Below, one piece after another: positions 5,422 through 6,635 of a stretch of 6,635 nucleotides of DNA; position 1 is the first letter of the stretch, and each line of letters starts with the position of its first letter. Position numbers and translations under genes: made by a program. This DNA comes from Leucobacter sp. UBA1945 (lineage in GTDB: Bacteria > Actinomycetota > Actinomycetes > Actinomycetales > Microbacteriaceae), in contig DDEV01000070.1 in the NCBI GenBank assembly GCA_002336855.1, positions 54,868 to 61,502 of the forward strand, in the 5' to 3' direction. The notes below the pieces were generated by a model, which searched no databases, was not told the DNA's origin, and saw only the letters and a program-made list of their open reading frames with translations.

Positions 5422-6186
5422 GTGTCAGGACACTCCAAGTGGGCAACCACCAAGCACAAGAAGGCCATCATCGATTCGCGCCGCGCGAAGGCCTTCGCGA
5501 AGTACATCAAGGTGATCGAAGTCGCCGCGCGCATCGGCGGCCCCGATCTTGAGGGCAACCCGGCGCTCGCCGATGCCGTGCACAAGGCGAAGAAACAGTC
5601 GGTTCCCGGCGACAACATCGACCGCGCAATCAAGCGCGGTGCCGGTATCTCGGGCGATGCAGTCGAGTACACGACCATCATGTACGAAGCGTACGGCCCG
5701 AACGGCGTGGCGCTCATGATCGAGTGTCTGACCGACAACAAGAACCGCGCCGCCGCAGAGGTGCGCACTGCGCTCAGCCGCAACGGGGGCAACCTCGGCG
5801 AGCAGGGCAGCGTCGCGTACAACTTCGAACGCAAGGGTGTCATCACGGTTCCCGCAGAGGGCACCACCGAAGACGACGTGCTGATGGCAGTGCTCGACGC
5901 GGGCGCCGAAGAGGTCAACGCGACCCCCAACGGTGAGTCGTTCGAGATCATCACCGAGGCGAGCAACCTGGTCGCTGTGCGCACCGCGCTCGTTGAGGCA
6001 GGCATCGACTACGAGGCTGCAGACGCCGAGTTCGTGCCGAACCTGAAGGTCGAGATCGACGCCGACACCGCGCGCAAGGTGTTCCGTTTGATTGACGCGC
6101 TCGAAGACAGCGACGACGTGCAGAACGTGTTCTCGAACTTCGACCTCACCGCTGAGGTGCAGGCGCAGCTGGAGAGCGACGACTGA
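5422..6186 (+). CDS. yebC: YebC/PmpR/TACO1-family protein
   Basis: A 254-aa cytoplasmic protein of normal family length. It opens with the family signature SGHSKWATTKHKKA, continues with the basic helical domain 1 (RRAKAFAKYIKVIEVAAR, GNPALADAVHKAKKQSVP, DNIDRAIKRG), then the YEAYGPNGVALMIECLTDN strand region and NRAAAEVRTALSRNGGNLGE, and ends with an acidic domain 3. Family members were first described as DNA-binding transcriptional regulators. Work on TACO1 and bacterial relatives points to a role in translation, for example of proline-rich stretches, so the role here is left open. GTG 5422 is firm: AGGAG (5412-5416) lies five bases upstream and the signature starts at residue 2. It follows the HIT gene by 38 bp and is four to eight bases from ruvC, the common yebC-ruvC arrangement. 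A promoter in the 38-bp gap is possible, but I find no clear box pair. Confidence 0.96.
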   Translation: MSGHSKWATTKHKKAIIDSRRAKAFAKYIKVIEVAARIGGPDLEGNPALADAVHKAKKQSVPGDNIDRAIKRGAGISGDAVEYTTIMYEAYGPNGVALMIECLTDNKNRAAAEVRTALSRNGGNLGEQGSVAYNFERKGVITVPAEGTTEDDVLMAVLDAGAEEVNATPNGESFEIITEASNLVAVRTALVEAGIDYEAADAEFVPNLKVEIDADTARKVFRLIDALEDSDDVQNVFSNFDLTAEVQAQLESDD

Positions 6187-6194
6187 TCGAAGCG

Positions 6195-6635
6195 TTGCGC
6201 ATCGTCGGAATAGATCCCGGCCTCACGCGATGTGGGGTCGGGATCGTCACGTCTCATCAGGGGCGACGCGTGACCTTCGAGCACGTCGAGGTGCTTCAAA
6301 GCCCGGCGAGCGCGAGCCAGCCCGAGCGCATTCACCAGATCGGGTCGAGCATCGAGCGACTGCTCGACGGTCACAAGCCCGACGGCATCGCGCTCGAGCG
6401 GGTCTTCGCGCAAGACAACGTCGCGAGCGTGATGGGCGTCGCCCAGATCAGCGGCGTCGTGATGTACCTCGCCGAACAGCGGGGCATTCCCGTGGCTCTG
6501 TACACGCCCAACGAGGTCAAAGCCCAGGTCACGGGCTACGGTGCAGCCGACAAGGCGCAGGTCACCACCATGGTGACGCGTCTGCTCGGGCTCGCGGCGC
6601 CACCGAAACCGGCCGACGCCGCCGACGCGCTCGCC
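6195..6635 (+). CDS. ruvC: RuvC Holliday-junction endonuclease (3' end outside window)
   Basis: The first 147 residues of RuvC, which dimerises on Holliday junctions moved by RuvAB and nicks two strands symmetrically. The reading is RIVGIDPGLTRCGVGIV with D7; IALERVF with E68; FAQDNVASVMGVAQISGVV; then the TPNEVKAQVTGYGAADKAQV region; and DAADALA with D141 and D144 at the very edge of the window. All four acidic metal-binding catalytic residues are therefore present. About 25-40 residues are missing, going by the 173-aa E. coli protein. The start is uncertain. TTG 6195 gives the conventional MRIVGIDPG N-terminus but has only a poor ribosome site. CTG 6183 overlaps the yebC stop as CTGA and has GGAG (6171-6174) eight bases upstream, adding four residues. 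No ATG or GTG is available nearby. ruvA and ruvB probably follow beyond the window. Confidence 0.95.
   Translation, partial: MRIVGIDPGLTRCGVGIVTSHQGRRVTFEHVEVLQSPASASQPERIHQIGSSIERLLDGHKPDGIALERVFAQDNVASVMGVAQISGVVMYLAEQRGIPVALYTPNEVKAQVTGYGAADKAQVTTMVTRLLGLAAPPKPADAADALA

Overview
The window looks like chromosomal DNA of a high-GC actinobacterium, most likely of the Microbacteriaceae or a close relative. The basis is the GC-rich codon use, GTG and TTG starts, a tRNA gene without an encoded CCA, and the order thrS - HIT-family Ap4A phosphorylase - yebC - ruvC, which is the actinobacterial arrangement known from Mycobacterium tuberculosis (Rv2614c, Rv2613c ... Rv2603c, Rv2594c). The genus call is an inference.

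Left part (1 to about 1100): a tRNA-Val(GAC) gene with an imperfectly paired acceptor stem, a strong intrinsic terminator, a small orphan gene resembling Imm1-type immunity proteins, and a convergent GNAT acetyltransferase gene. The GNAT gene reads as full length only if one frameshift is allowed near 939-941. The tRNA, the orphan immunity-like gene, the locally lower GC and the broken gene together look like a small accessory patch or the scar of one.

Middle part (about 1100 to 2813): an unrecognised membrane protein with four C-terminal helices, and a convergent CDP-alcohol phosphatidyltransferase of the phosphatidylcholine-synthase type. The two coding regions overlap tail to tail by 61 bp. 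A 72-bp divergent intergenic region separates the lipid gene from thrS.

Right part (2814 to the end): a housekeeping operon running rightwards. It holds threonyl-tRNA synthetase (thrS), a HIT protein translationally coupled to it, yebC, and the start of ruvC, which is cut by the window edge. ThrRS can make Ap4A as a side reaction, and the HIT protein belongs to a family that removes it, so the pair makes functional sense. The phosphatidylinositol / PIM genes (pgsA1, acyltransferase, pimA) that lie between the HIT gene and yebC in mycobacteria are absent here; only 38 bp separate the two genes.

I see no CRISPR array, insertion sequence, phage gene or obviously new multi-gene system. The items most worth checking are the tRNA acceptor mismatch, the orphan immunity-like gene, the frameshifted GNAT, the unknown membrane protein with its overlapping lipid-synthesis neighbour, and the missing PIM block.
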